A stretch of 64,000 nt of DNA from Desulfobacula sp. (GTDB taxonomy: Bacteria > Desulfobacterota > Desulfobacteria > Desulfobacterales > Desulfobacteraceae), in assembly GCA_023701135.1 (NCBI GenBank), contig JAMPXP010000005.1:165270-229269 (forward strand), written 5' to 3'. Both the position numbers and the translations under genes were made by a program. Positions 25,774-35,829 of this stretch are shown one piece after another (the stretch's first letter is position 1; every line of letters starts with the position of its first letter). A model generated the notes under the pieces. The model searched no databases, was not told the origin of the DNA, and worked only from the letters and a program-made list of their open reading frames with translations.

Positions 25774-26460
25774 ATGGCAGACAAAATTTCAAGGGATCGG
25801 AAAAAGGAATTGGAACAATTGGATCCTTTCCAGGAGAATTTATTAAAGGCGATGGCCTTTGTAAAAGAATTTAAGAAGCAATTAATTCTGATAGGAGGTG
25901 CCTTTGTCCTTGTGGCCCTTATTTTTTCAGGGATCATGTATAGTTTTCAAAAGGCTGAAAATAAGGCCGATGTCTTGGTGAGCGATGCAATGGAAAAATA
26001 TGCAAAGGCAAATGATCCCGAAAAAGGATACCTGGAAACAGAGGCGGATTTTAAGACTATTTTTACCGAATATGCCAATACCAATGCCGGCAAACTTGCT
26101 AAGATTCAATTTGCCAAAATCTGTTATGAGGCTTCAAAATTTGATCAAAGCTATCAATTCTATAAAGAAGCCCTGCAACTGTATGAAAAAGATGAATTGA
26201 TCAAAAATTTTATTCTCGTCTCTCTGGGACATGTGTGTATCGCCAGAAAAGAATTTGATGAGGCAAAAGACTATTTTCTTAAAATAGAAAATGGTAAAAC
26301 GGATTTATTAAAAGATGAAGCAAGATTTTCACTGGCAATGCTGGACGAAGCTTCCGGGAATTTGGTTGAAAGTAAAAAAATGTATGAAAAAATCATGACC
26401 GAGCATGAGAACTCCATGTATGCAAGCATTGCCAAGGGCAAAGTTCAGGAAATGAATTGA
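25774..26460 (+). CDS. Membrane-anchored TPR protein (YfgM-like)
   Basis: 228 residues: a charged N-terminus, one transmembrane helix (about 30-52, LILIGGAFVLVALIFSGIM) and a periplasmic helical-repeat domain (YQFYKEALQLYEKDELIKN, FDEAKDYFLKIE, VESKKMYEKIM). The layout is that of YfgM/TPR_21 proteins, which in E. coli assist periplasmic chaperones near SecYEG. A strong terminator follows the stop. It is the last gene of the plus-strand run that begins with the Fur fusion. Confidence 0.75.
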   Translation: MADKISRDRKKELEQLDPFQENLLKAMAFVKEFKKQLILIGGAFVLVALIFSGIMYSFQKAENKADVLVSDAMEKYAKANDPEKGYLETEADFKTIFTEYANTNAGKLAKIQFAKICYEASKFDQSYQFYKEALQLYEKDELIKNFILVSLGHVCIARKEFDEAKDYFLKIENGKTDLLKDEARFSLAMLDEASGNLVESKKMYEKIMTEHENSMYASIAKGKVQEMN

Positions 26461-26470
26461 CCTAAAACTT

Positions 26471-26501
26471 AAAAAGGCTGCTTTGCGAGAGCAGCCTTTT
26501 T
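26471..26501 (+). terminator. Intrinsic terminator after the YfgM-like gene
   Basis: Perfect 12-bp stem (AAAAAGGCTGCT / AGCAGCCTTTTT) with a 7-base loop, 10 bp after the stop codon. The T-run is the 3' arm end. Confidence 0.88.
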
Positions 26502-26823
26502 AAGAAAAGGAAAAAAAGATGAAAAAACTAACATTTTGTTAGTTGTGAACATAATATAGCAAAATTCCTGCCATACCCTCTCATTTTCTGAAAATAATTT
26601 TGTCTGAATATTAATAGCTTGAAATAATTTAATTTTTCATCTTTTGAAATCTGAAAGTCGAATTTCAATCGTGAGCACTGCAGGGCTTCCAATGCTAACA
26701 GATTCAATATTTTAAACTTTTTTATCTCTGAAACTCACGGAAACGCATCTTTCCCTATTGTAACTGCGGCCCCAATGGGGGATAACAGAATAGTTTAATA
26801 TTTTGAACCCTGAATAAATCGAT
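26502..26823. other. AT-rich gap between convergent genes, no gene seen
   Basis: About 320 bp between the terminator and the end of the sigma54 regulator gene. No open frame with a ribosome binding site, no tRNA-like fold. A small CCCC-AAT-GGGG hairpin near 26772 may serve as a weak end signal for the minus-strand gene. Confidence 0.5.
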
Positions 26824-28197
26824 TTAGTCTTTATCCAGATTGAATTTTTTCAGTTTCTGATTCAACCCGCTTTTTCCTATACCCAGAAGGTCGGCCGCCT
26901 TTGTCTGGACGTTATCGGAAAGCTTCATGGCTTTTTGGATCATCCTTTTTTCGACAACGGCCAGGGTCTCGGCCAGCCCAACCCCTTCCGGAATGCCGTC
27001 AAGGTCGAGAATTGAAGGTGGATTCTGCCTCAACTGGGCCGGGAGGTCGGCCGGGGTTATGGTATCCCCGTTACAAAAGATGACTGAGCGTTCGATGACG
27101 TTTTCAAGTTCTCGGACATTGCCTTTCCATCCATAATCGCATAAAATCCTGACCGCTTCCGGAGAAATTCCGGATACTCGACCGATTGATTGAGATCCTT
27201 GAGTGTATTTGTCGATAAAATGTCTGATTAATAAAGGGATATCATCGGACCGGTCCTTCAGTGAGGGGAGCTTTACTTTGACAACATTAAGTCTGTAAAA
27301 TAAATCCTCCCTGAACCTGCCTTTTTTAACTTCTTCTTCAAGATTTTTATTGGTGGCGGCAATCAGGCGGAAGTCGACCGGGATGGAGTCTGTCCCGCCC
27401 ACCCGTTCAATGGTTCTCTCCTGAAGCACCCTTAATAATTTGACCTGAAGGGGTATGGGCAATTCACCGATTTCATCCAGAAAGAGGGTCCCTTTGTCTG
27501 AAATTTCAAACCGGCCCTTTTTCATGGTATTTGCTCCGGTGAAGGCCCCTTTCTCGTGACCGAATAATTCGTTCTCAAGCAGGGTTTCGGCAAAGGCGGC
27601 ACAGTTTACGGCAACCATGGGATTTCCTTTTCTCAGGCTGTTATAATGGATGGATTTGGCCACCAGCTCTTTTCCCGTACCGCTTTCTCCTTCAATCAGA
27701 ACGCTGGCATTGGAGGGGGCTACTTTTTTGATGGTTTCATAGATTTCCTGCATGGGTTTGCTTTTTCCGATGATATTATCAAAGCTGAACCTGGAGATGA
27801 CGGCCTCCCTGAGCATATTATTTTCCTGGACAATCCGGTAAACCGAGATGGCTTTGGCAATATGCGCGATGAGGGCCTGGTTTTCAAACGGTTTCAGGAT
27901 AAAGGTATAGGCTCCCTTGTGCATGGCCTCCACCGCTTTTTCGACACTGCCGTAAGCGGTCATGATGATGACCGGGAGATCCGGATTGATTTCCTTTATT
28001 TTTTCAAGTAATTGAATACCGCTGATTCCCGGCATTTTTACATCGGTTAAAACAAGGTCGATGATTTCATTGTTTAAAATATCCAGGGCTTCCATTCCAC
28101 TGGAGGCGGTTAATGACGAATACCCCTCTTCCTGAAGGAGTTCGCTTATAATCATGGGGTAGTTTTTTTCATCGTCAACGATCAATATTTTTTCCAT
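26824..28197 (-). CDS. Sigma54-dependent response regulator (NtrC/AtoC family)
   Basis: 457 residues: receiver domain with phospho-acceptor D52 (LVLTDVKMPG), AAA+ domain with GESGTGKE (Walker A), GHEKGAFTGA (sigma54 contact loop, canonical), FLDEIGELP (Walker B) and R-fingers, and a C-terminal Fis-type helix-turn-helix (TKAADLLGIGKSGLNQKLK). It activates transcription at -24/-12 promoters. It is the distal gene of a pair with the sensor kinase, 11 bp apart. Next to pilMNOPQ it could be a PilR equivalent, but target is unproven. Confidence 0.93.
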   Translation of the reverse strand: MEKILIVDDEKNYPMIISELLQEEGYSSLTASSGMEALDILNNEIIDLVLTDVKMPGISGIQLLEKIKEINPDLPVIIMTAYGSVEKAVEAMHKGAYTFILKPFENQALIAHIAKAISVYRIVQENNMLREAVISRFSFDNIIGKSKPMQEIYETIKKVAPSNASVLIEGESGTGKELVAKSIHYNSLRKGNPMVAVNCAAFAETLLENELFGHEKGAFTGANTMKKGRFEISDKGTLFLDEIGELPIPLQVKLLRVLQERTIERVGGTDSIPVDFRLIAATNKNLEEEVKKGRFREDLFYRLNVVKVKLPSLKDRSDDIPLLIRHFIDKYTQGSQSIGRVSGISPEAVRILCDYGWKGNVRELENVIERSVIFCNGDTITPADLPAQLRQNPPSILDLDGIPEGVGLAETLAVVEKRMIQKAMKLSDNVQTKAADLLGIGKSGLNQKLKKFNLDKD

Positions 28198-28208
28198 AGG
28201 TCTATCTC

Positions 28209-29627
28209 CTAAACCGGCAACCTGATTTCAACATTTGCGCCCTTTGTCGGCTCATTGGTGATGGTAATCATACCATCGTGGGCCTCGATAATATTCTTTA
28301 CAATACCCAACCCCAGGCCTGTACCCGTGTCCTTTGTCGTAAAGAACGGTGTCCATATCTTTTTTAAGACCTCTTCCGGGACCCCTTCTCCGTTGTCAAT
28401 AAAATTAATGACAATATATCCGGGAATGGATTTTATTTTTATGGTGATGAGGCCGTTTTGTTTTAAAGACTGAAATGCATTGATCAGAATATTTAAAAAT
28501 GCCTGATAAAGCATGGCGCTGTCCGCGGATATTTCAGGCAGAGAGTCGGATATGTCTCTGATGATTTTGAAATTGTTTTCTTCTATCTGGGGGTTGAGAT
28601 AGGCAATGTTTTTCTCAATGATGCTTTCTATTCTGCAGGGACGGAAATCCGGCCTTTGGGGTTTGGCAAAATTCAAAAAATCCGTAATAATATTATCAAG
28701 CCGTGCTGATTCTTCGATAATGATATCCGGTATGGCCGATTGTGCATCCACTTTTTCCATTTTTTTTTTTAACAATTGAGCGCTGCTCTTAATGATTCCA
28801 AGGGGGTTCCGAATCTCATGGGATACGCCTGCAGTCATTTCGCCAATAGCGGACAAATGTTCTGCCTGGCGTAATTTTTCTTCAAGCTTGAGCCGCTCAT
28901 CCGCTCTTTTCTCAATAATTTTTTCTCCATGTTTGACTACAAACCGAAGTACGATGAAGAGGAGCCCCATAACAATGAAACAGGAACCAATAATCAGTCC
29001 CTGGAGCTTAACCACTTTTTTATAATCATCGGAAACATCCCGCACAATTTCAACAACCCCCAACACAGGTCCGGCAAGGCTTGCCGGTGATTTCAATTTT
29101 TCGGCCCGCAGAGGAGAAAACGTAATGATTTTTGTTTCCTGGGGAAACCAGAACATCAGTTCAAGAAAACTGCCCTGCTGGACCAACCTTGAAGTTGCTT
29201 CTCTTTTCATTGCTTTTTCATAATGAAATCCACCGGCATTCTGTTGTCCAATCTTTGACGTATCAAAGCTGTAAGATATAATATTGTTCTCGTCATAGAT
29301 GGTGACCATCTCAACATTGAAGCTGTGCAGGGTGGACCGGACAACCTTGTCCATCAAAAGAAACTGCTCTTTTTCACGCAGCCTGATCTCACCATATTGA
29401 ACCAATACAGGAAGCATGAACCTGGAAATGATTTGGTGATTCAGGTTTTCAACAAGAAGGGAGGCATATTCTTCACTCTTTTCAAGCAAGATATTTCGAA
29501 CCCAATGTGCATTCAGAGCAGAAATAACAATGGTCGCCGTAAACATGATCAGCAGAGAGGAGAAAGTAAAAAATTTAACCAGCCGGAAAGGCTTGATGCC
29601 ATGTGAGTTATTCGTTTTTTGAGACAT
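28209..29627 (-). CDS. Membrane sensor histidine kinase
   Basis: 472 residues. Two transmembrane helices (18-40 and 206-231) enclose a periplasmic sensor of about 165 residues. Cytoplasmic HisKA has [17 protein letters not shown] with H270; the ATPase domain shows [35 protein letters not shown]. It should phosphorylate the sigma54 regulator encoded directly downstream. Unlike classic PilS, it has two rather than six membrane segments, so it is not a standard PilS. Confidence 0.92.
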   Translation of the reverse strand: MSQKTNNSHGIKPFRLVKFFTFSSLLIMFTATIVISALNAHWVRNILLEKSEEYASLLVENLNHQIISRFMLPVLVQYGEIRLREKEQFLLMDKVVRSTLHSFNVEMVTIYDENNIISYSFDTSKIGQQNAGGFHYEKAMKREATSRLVQQGSFLELMFWFPQETKIITFSPLRAEKLKSPASLAGPVLGVVEIVRDVSDDYKKVVKLQGLIIGSCFIVMGLLFIVLRFVVKHGEKIIEKRADERLKLEEKLRQAEHLSAIGEMTAGVSHEIRNPLGIIKSSAQLLKKKMEKVDAQSAIPDIIIEESARLDNIITDFLNFAKPQRPDFRPCRIESIIEKNIAYLNPQIEENNFKIIRDISDSLPEISADSAMLYQAFLNILINAFQSLKQNGLITIKIKSIPGYIVINFIDNGEGVPEEVLKKIWTPFFTTKDTGTGLGLGIVKNIIEAHDGMITITNEPTKGANVEIRLPV

Positions 29628-29824
29628 TATTCCATCTTTTTTTCTTTTTGAGGTAACAGCCGTGTCAATTTTTTGCTGGTAAAGGGCTAAATAATTATGA
29701 TAATGCTTGACATGACAGCAATATCATACCAAAGTATAGTAATATTGGGGTGAGATATCAATATAAAAAAGCGTATTGTCTATGCCTGAAGCGTTATTGG
29801 TTTTCTTAATTGTTGTGAAGGCGC

Positions 29825-30883
29825 ATGATGTTTCCTAAAAAAGATCATCTTATAGGTCTGGATATCGGTTCTTCTTTTATTAAAGTGGCTGAACTGAAAA
29901 CAACCGGCCAGGGACATGTTCTGAACAAATTCGGCATGGCCAGAATAGCGCCGGGCTCTATTGTTGAAGGCAGGATTGCGAATATGCAAGGCCTTGCAAA
30001 TGACATTAAATCCCTTTTCAAATCCCAGAAAATTCATGAGAAAAATGTTGCCATTTCAACCGGGGGCCATTCTGTTGTGATAAAGACTATCAATACAACC
30101 AACCGGCCGGGCAAAGAGCTTCACAAGACCATATATGCCGAAGCTGAACAATATATCCCCTATGATATCGATGACGTTAATATTGATTATCAGGTTATCG
30201 GAGAAAGCGAATTTTCATCCGAACAGATCAGTGTACTGCTGGTTGCCGTGAAAAAAGACCTGGTCGCTGAATATATTGAATTGATCCGCTTGGCCGGGCT
30301 GAATCCCAGAATTATTGACGTGGATACTTTTGCCCTTCAGAATGCCTATGAAATTCTTCCGTATAAGAATACCGAGCAGATAACCCTTCTGGCAGATATC
30401 GGGGCATCAAAAATGTCTTTGAATATTCTTAAGGCCAATGCATCCCTCATGATGAGAGACAATATGTCCGGAACGAACCAGATTCTGGAAGAAATTTCCA
30501 ATCAGTCCGGAATAACCATTGAAGAAGCTGAGCAGGCCTTGAACGGTGAAAAAAAGGGGATTATAGACAAGGACACCATGGCATCCATTTGTTCAAAGGT
30601 GACACAGTCCTGGTGTTCGGAAATCTTTGAGGCGGTGAATACCTTTCAATCCGGCGGCAATAACGAAACGGTTGAAAAAATAGTATTAAGCGGCGGCGGC
30701 GTATTTGTTGACGGGTTCAAGGATTGCCTTCTTTCAGAGCTGGATGCGGATGTTTCGATCATTAATCCATTTGAAGGATTAATTATTAATGAAAAGAAAT
30801 TTCCAGACTCTTTTATAACCAAAGCGGCCCCCCAGGCCCCTATAGCCATTGGGCTTGCATTAAGAAGAGTAGATGATAAATGA
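29825..30883 (+). CDS. pilM: Type IV pilus assembly protein PilM
   Basis: Cytoplasmic actin-like ATPase that links the pilus motor to PilN. 352 residues. HLIGLDIGSSFIKVAELK is the PilM/FtsA phosphate-1 motif; ITLLADIGASKMSLNIL is phosphate-2; VLSGGGVFVDGF the adenosine loop. It begins the pilMNOPQ run; the stop overlaps the pilN start (ATGA). Two ATGs are adjacent at 29825 and 29828; the second has better spacing from AAGG. Confidence 0.95.
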   Translation: MMFPKKDHLIGLDIGSSFIKVAELKTTGQGHVLNKFGMARIAPGSIVEGRIANMQGLANDIKSLFKSQKIHEKNVAISTGGHSVVIKTINTTNRPGKELHKTIYAEAEQYIPYDIDDVNIDYQVIGESEFSSEQISVLLVAVKKDLVAEYIELIRLAGLNPRIIDVDTFALQNAYEILPYKNTEQITLLADIGASKMSLNILKANASLMMRDNMSGTNQILEEISNQSGITIEEAEQALNGEKKGIIDKDTMASICSKVTQSWCSEIFEAVNTFQSGGNNETVEKIVLSGGGVFVDGFKDCLLSELDADVSIINPFEGLIINEKKFPDSFITKAAPQAPIAIGLALRRVDDK

Positions 30884-31485
30884 TAAAGATCAATCTCTTA
30901 CCCTTTAGGACAGCCAGAAAAAAAGAAAATATCCGACGGCAGATATCCATTTTTTTCCTGCTGATTCTTTTTACCTCGGTTTTGATGTTCTGGTATACCC
31001 AGTTCATGGATAAACAGATCATGACGGTGAAGCAGAAAACCGAACAAGTCAATCAGCAGATATCAAAATACAAAGAGAAAGCCGACAGGGTTGCCCAGAT
31101 TAAAAATGATCTGAAAGCCCTTGATGAAAAACTTGAAATTGTTTCGTCCTTAGAAAAACAAAAGGAAAAGCATTTTGTTCTGTTCAAAAGCATGCCGGAT
31201 TTTGTTATTCCTGAAAGAATGTGGCTGGAGAGCTTTAAAACAGATCCTGCCGGTCTTACCATCAAGGGGATCGCCTTTGATAACCCGACTGTTGCGGAAT
31301 TCATGGAAAAGCTTGAAAAGTCCATGCTGTTCAGTAAGGTTGACCTGAAAGCGGCAAAGATGAAAATATTTCAAGGCGATGTCATGCTTAAATCATTTGA
31401 ATTGCTGTGCCAAACCGGGATAACCCAAGCAGAAGGGGAAAAGAAAGATTTAAAAAAGGGTCAAAATGAGCAGCCTAAAAAATAA
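30880..31485 (+). CDS. pilN: Type IV pilus assembly protein PilN
   Basis: 201-residue bitopic inner-membrane protein. The N-terminal MIKINLLPFR is the conserved PilM-binding peptide; a transmembrane helix (about 23-42) and a coiled coil with periplasmic ferredoxin-like domain follow. It forms the alignment complex with PilO. Overlaps both pilM and pilO. Confidence 0.93.
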   Translation: MIKINLLPFRTARKKENIRRQISIFFLLILFTSVLMFWYTQFMDKQIMTVKQKTEQVNQQISKYKEKADRVAQIKNDLKALDEKLEIVSSLEKQKEKHFVLFKSMPDFVIPERMWLESFKTDPAGLTIKGIAFDNPTVAEFMEKLEKSMLFSKVDLKAAKMKIFQGDVMLKSFELLCQTGITQAEGEKKDLKKGQNEQPKK

Positions 31486-32119
31486 GACGGAAGCCTTTAA
31501 AGGAAAACTCGCCGTTGCCCTTGAAAAAGTCGGAATGCTGACAAGGATTCAACGCCTTCTGATCTGTTTGGCCACCTTTAGCATTCTCGGCGGCGGGTAT
31601 TATTATTTTGTTTTAATGCCGCGGCAGGAAGAATATACCAGAGTTCAAAAGATTTATAAAACCCAGACAGACACCCTTGCAACCTATAAAAAAAGAGCGG
31701 AAGAGATTCATGTCTATGAAAAGAAAATGGCTGAAACCCTTGAGGCTTTTAACGAGGCCATGAAAGCGCTTCCGGACAAAAAAGAGATCCCTTCCCTGCT
31801 GACGGGGGTTTCCAGGGCCGGAAGCAATGCCGGCTTGGCGTTTCACCTGTTTCAGCCTGAAAACGAAATCAATAAGGAATTCTATAGTGAAATTCCCGTA
31901 TCCATCAAGGTGGAAGGAAAATATCATCAGATTGCAGATTTTTTCTTCCAGGTCCTTCATCTCAACAGAATAGTGACGATCAATGATGTAGATGTAAAAA
32001 GCAAACCCGACGGGCAATCCCTTGAAATGAGCTGTAAGGCGGTTACGTATATGTTTGTGGAGAAACAAGCGCCTCCACCGAAAGATCAGAAGCAGAAGGG
32101 ACAAATAAAAAAGACTTGA
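31466..32119 (+). CDS. pilO: Type IV pilus assembly protein PilO
   Basis: 217 residues with one transmembrane helix (about 31-50), a coiled coil (about 55-100) and a C-terminal domain with the family's EIPVSIKVEGKYHQIADFF element. It pairs with PilN and binds PilP. The ATG at 31466 lies within pilN, after AAAGGG. Confidence 0.93.
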   Translation: MSSLKNKTEAFKGKLAVALEKVGMLTRIQRLLICLATFSILGGGYYYFVLMPRQEEYTRVQKIYKTQTDTLATYKKRAEEIHVYEKKMAETLEAFNEAMKALPDKKEIPSLLTGVSRAGSNAGLAFHLFQPENEINKEFYSEIPVSIKVEGKYHQIADFFFQVLHLNRIVTINDVDVKSKPDGQSLEMSCKAVTYMFVEKQAPPPKDQKQKGQIKKT

Positions 32120-32124
32120 AAAAG

Positions 32125-32742
32125 ATGAACACATCACAAATTTCTTTTCTGGCGGTTTTAATCGGGTTGGCAATATTGTGTATTGCCTGTAATGATCAGG
32201 CCAATATGAGCAAATCTTCAGCCCCTGAGGTTGTTTCAGGGAAGATTTCTCCTCCGGTTCATCAGGATCAGACAGATTCTGAAGAGGCTAAGGCCGACAT
32301 ACCGGCCAAAGCAATGCCTGAAGCAGGCAGTGAAGGTAAGATCGAAGGTCCTTCATTGATTGAAGAGAAAGTTGAATACTATGACGCCAATGGAAAAATA
32401 GATCCTTTTCTGCCGCTGATCCAGGAAAAAATAGAAGAACCCCAGCCTGCTGCCGACGATAACCCAGAGAGAGTCCTGACACCCCTTGAAAAGGTGGAAT
32501 TGAGTCAGATTCGTCTTGTTGCCGTCATCGTAATGGAAAAAAAACGGATTGCAATGGTTGAGGAAGCCACCGGGAAGGGGTATGAAATTACAATCGGAAC
32601 CTTTATCGGCAGGAATCAAGGGAAAGTCACTGAGATAAAGGATAGCAGTATCGTGGTGACAGAGCTTGTCAGGGATTTTAAAGGCAAGCTTAAAGAGCAG
32701 ACTCAGGAAATAAAACTTCATAAAAATGATGATGAGGAGTGA
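32125..32742 (+). CDS. pilP: Type IV pilus lipoprotein PilP
   Basis: 205 residues. N-terminal hydrophobic stretch ends in a lipobox-like LCIAC; a disordered Pro/Glu-rich linker follows, then the PilP beta domain (LEKVELSQIRLVAVIVM ... RIAMVEEATGKGYEITIG). It bridges PilNO to the PilQ secretin. ATG 32125 is preferred to a TTG 9 bases earlier overlapping the pilO stop. Confidence 0.9.
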   Translation: MNTSQISFLAVLIGLAILCIACNDQANMSKSSAPEVVSGKISPPVHQDQTDSEEAKADIPAKAMPEAGSEGKIEGPSLIEEKVEYYDANGKIDPFLPLIQEKIEEPQPAADDNPERVLTPLEKVELSQIRLVAVIVMEKKRIAMVEEATGKGYEITIGTFIGRNQGKVTEIKDSSIVVTELVRDFKGKLKEQTQEIKLHKNDDEE

Positions 32743-32743
32743 T

Positions 32744-35077
32744 ATGTCTTTTCCCCGGACAAAACGATCAAACCATATGATAATGAATATTTTGAGTTTT
32801 CTTTTAACCCTAGTATTGTTTGCAGGCTGCGTTTCCCAGAAAACTGAAAATACAAAGACGGCTGAACAGGACCAGGTAAAATCTCAAACACCGGAAACAC
32901 GTTCAGAAGAGCAGACCGGCAGGCAGATTTCTGCCGTTCATGTGAATATGACAGACCAGAAGATCGTCGCCACCATCACGGGGAATCAGAAGCTTGTCTA
33001 TACTTCCATCAAACAATCCTTTCCTTTTGGAATTGCCGTTTATCTTCCGGAAGCCAAAATTTCTTCTGATTTCAGAACCAATGTTCAGGAAAATGAAGTT
33101 ATCAGCGATGTGATTGCTGCCTATGCCGATAAAGAGAAGACAACCGTTAAAATTGAGATCCTGTTAACAAAGGATCTTGATTATGAAGTTGCTGAAACCG
33201 ACAATAGCTTGAAATTTTCTCTTTCTTCGCCCCTGGGACAAGAGAAGGGTAAGAAAGGTAGTCCGGAACCCCTTTTAAGCGTCGAAGATAAAAAATCAAC
33301 CGCTGTTCCGGAAAAGGCTATCGAGCCGAGGATTCCTTCCCAGACCGCCACATTGACGAATATCGAGTTCAATTCAATGGAGGATGGGAAATCCAATATC
33401 GCTGTTGAAACCAATCACCCTGTAAAATATGATATTACCCTGGGCGGCAAAGAAAAGATATATTTGAATCTATACAATACCATCATTCCGGAGCATCATA
33501 AGCGCCCCTTGCTGACCCAGTATTTCAAATCAGCCGTTGAGAGTTTAATGCCGGTGGAGGTCCCCGGAAAACAGAAAAATTCAAAAATCGAAATTAATAT
33601 CAGAGACCTTGTTCCCTATCGGGTTGTTCAAGATCAAAATACCATTTTAATGTATTTCGAACCAACCCGGCTTGAGCCGCCTGTTTTCGTCAAAGCAAAG
33701 AAAACCCTTGGGAACGAAGTCCAAACCCAAACCATTCAACCTGATTCAAAAGCAGTTGCCGCGAAAATGAAAACTACGGAATCTGTTGAAAAGACCAAAA
33801 CATTAGAGGAAGAGATATATGGTCAGCCTAAAAAATTTACAGGCGAAAAAATCAAACTGGATTTTTATGAGACCGATATCAAAAATGTGTTCAGGATATT
33901 AAGAAGTGTCGGCGGGTTGAATTTTGCCATTGATAAAGACGTTGAAGGCAAAGTCACCTTGGCCCTGGAAGATCCTGTCCCCTGGGATCAGGTACTGGAC
34001 CTTGTCCTGAAAATGAATAACCTTGGGCAGAAAAAGGAAGGGAATGTCATCCGGATTGCGACCCTTGATACGCTCAGGAAGGAAGAAAAATTTGTTCAGG
34101 ACGCCATTGCGGAAAAAAAGAAATCCCTGGAAGATAAGGAAAGTTTTGAACCCCTGGTAACGGAATATATTCCCATCAATTATTCAGATGCGGAAATGGA
34201 TATAAAGCCCCATATTGACCAGATTCTCACAAAAGACCGGGGAAAAATCAGCGTTGACAAGCGAACCAATATGATCATTGTGACCGATATCCAGTCAAAA
34301 ATTGATCAGGCCAGGGAGACGATTTATCGTCTTGACAGGGTGACCCCGCAGATTATGATTGAAGCAAAAGTGGTTGAGGTTTCAAAAGCATTCTCGCGTG
34401 AGCTGGGTCTGGGATTAGGATTTGCTAAAACTCAAACCGCATGGACAGGCAGAGATAAAGACTTTAGTATTGCCCTCAATTATCCCACCTCTGCACCTGT
34501 TAATACAGGCTCCTTTAATTTTTACAATATTCTCGGGTCAAATTTTTTAAACCTGAAGGCCCAGATTGCAGCATCGGAAACCAAGGGTGACGTTAAGATC
34601 ATTTCATCACCCAGAATACTGACTCTGGATAATAAAAAAGCAAAAATAAAACAGGGGCTTGAATTCGCATATCAGGAGCGGGATGCCAACGGAGGAACGG
34701 CCGTTAAATTTAAAAATATCGATCTGCTGTTGGAGGTTACTCCCCATGTTACCCCGGATAAGAGGATTTCAATGACGGTCTATCTAACAAAAAATGATAT
34801 TGACTCCATTACCAACGGTGTCCCCTCTCTATCCACCAATGAGGCTGAAACCGAACTTTTGGTCAACGACAATGACACCATTGTCATTGGCGGGATTGTT
34901 AAAACAACGGACAACAAAAACACTTCCGGAACACCGGTCTTGTCCGGAATTCCTATCCTGGGACGACTTTTCAGTACAGATAGCAATATCGACAACAGAA
35001 ATGAACTCTTGATCTTTTTAACCCCGTCCATCATCCAGTTGGAGCAGAAACGAAACAAGTATACAGCAGCGGATTAA
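32744..35077 (+). CDS. pilQ: Type IV pilus secretin PilQ
   Basis: Outer-membrane channel for the pilus; 777 residues. The N-terminus has a lipobox (LVLFAGC), unusual for PilQ but seen in some lineages. Then AMIN-like domains (about 60-150 and 205-320), the secretin N0/STN domain (ISLDFYETDIKNVFRILRS-type segment near 375), an N1 domain (EYIPINYSDAEMD) and the secretin barrel (VDKRTNMIIVTDI, ending in GIPILGRLFSTDS and RNELLIFLTPSII). ATG 32744 follows AGGAGTGAT; three earlier ATGs in frame lie inside pilP. It converges with and overlaps the TPR lipoprotein gene by 4 bp. Confidence 0.94.
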   Translation: MSFPRTKRSNHMIMNILSFLLTLVLFAGCVSQKTENTKTAEQDQVKSQTPETRSEEQTGRQISAVHVNMTDQKIVATITGNQKLVYTSIKQSFPFGIAVYLPEAKISSDFRTNVQENEVISDVIAAYADKEKTTVKIEILLTKDLDYEVAETDNSLKFSLSSPLGQEKGKKGSPEPLLSVEDKKSTAVPEKAIEPRIPSQTATLTNIEFNSMEDGKSNIAVETNHPVKYDITLGGKEKIYLNLYNTIIPEHHKRPLLTQYFKSAVESLMPVEVPGKQKNSKIEINIRDLVPYRVVQDQNTILMYFEPTRLEPPVFVKAKKTLGNEVQTQTIQPDSKAVAAKMKTTESVEKTKTLEEEIYGQPKKFTGEKIKLDFYETDIKNVFRILRSVGGLNFAIDKDVEGKVTLALEDPVPWDQVLDLVLKMNNLGQKKEGNVIRIATLDTLRKEEKFVQDAIAEKKKSLEDKESFEPLVTEYIPINYSDAEMDIKPHIDQILTKDRGKISVDKRTNMIIVTDIQSKIDQARETIYRLDRVTPQIMIEAKVVEVSKAFSRELGLGLGFAKTQTAWTGRDKDFSIALNYPTSAPVNTGSFNFYNILGSNFLNLKAQIAASETKGDVKIISSPRILTLDNKKAKIKQGLEFAYQERDANGGTAVKFKNIDLLLEVTPHVTPDKRISMTVYLTKNDIDSITNGVPSLSTNEAETELLVNDNDTIVIGGIVKTTDNKNTSGTPVLSGIPILGRLFSTDSNIDNRNELLIFLTPSIIQLEQKRNKYTAAD

Positions 35078-35829
35078 TTTAATTCATCCAGTCGTTTTTT
35101 GGCTTCCCGGGCAAGCTGTGATACCTCGGAAGCAAAATTCAATACGGTGCGCCACGATGCTTTTGCCTGGGTAAAGTCGTTGATGCCTTCATAAGCTTTG
35201 GCCAGATCGGAATGAAGAATTGCGGCAGAAGGCTCCCTTCTCAGCTCCTGCTGAAGAAATTCAATAGCTTTCAGATGCTCCTTGGTTTCCAAATAAACAG
35301 AAGCCAGACCGTGAATGGAGATGATAAATCTGGGGTTTATTTCCAGGGATTTAGTAAAATAAGAACTGGATTTATCATATTTTTTCTGATGGAAATAGGC
35401 CCATCCTAAATTAGACAAAGGGATCTCCGGATAGGCATATATCAGATTTTTTGAAACATCTTCAAAACATTCAATGGCCAGGGACCATTTCTCCTGTTTC
35501 AGGTAGGCGGCCCCCAGATTGTTTTTTGCATCAACATAGTCTTTTTTTAATTCCAGCGCCCTTTTAAAATGAGTTTCGGCCAGATCATATCGGTCCTTTG
35601 CCAGATAGACAAGCCCCAGGCTGTTATTCAAATAGGGGTCATCGGGAATGGTTTCATAGGCTTCCAAGAGATTTTTAAGCGCTAATGAATAATCTCCGGC
35701 ACTGTAGAACCCTTCGCCTACTCTCTGGGTGGCAAGGGCGATTTCTTTTTTTTCCGCCGGATTCACGCCCTGGGATGCGCATGAGGTCAAAAACAGGAAA
35801 GTTACGCATAAACAGCACAGATTTCTCAT
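35074..35829 (-). CDS. TPR lipoprotein (PilF/PilW-like)
   Basis: 251 residues: signal peptide with lipobox LTSC, then about six TPR units (YSLALKNLLEAYETIPDDP, YDLAETHFKRALELKKDY, WSLAIECFEDVSK ...). PilW/PilF proteins of this build pilot PilQ to the outer membrane. The position beside pilQ supports that role, although this gene belongs to the opposite-strand operon with serS and thrC. AGGAG precedes the ATG. Confidence 0.8.
   Translation of the reverse strand: MRNLCCLCVTFLFLTSCASQGVNPAEKKEIALATQRVGEGFYSAGDYSLALKNLLEAYETIPDDPYLNNSLGLVYLAKDRYDLAETHFKRALELKKDYVDAKNNLGAAYLKQEKWSLAIECFEDVSKNLIYAYPEIPLSNLGWAYFHQKKYDKSSSYFTKSLEINPRFIISIHGLASVYLETKEHLKAIEFLQQELRREPSAAILHSDLAKAYEGINDFTQAKASWRTVLNFASEVSQLAREAKKRLDELN

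Noticed and set aside
29707..29740. TTGACA ... TATAGT before pilM
   Set aside because: The spacer is 22 bases, too long for a sigma70 promoter; no alternative -10 fits.
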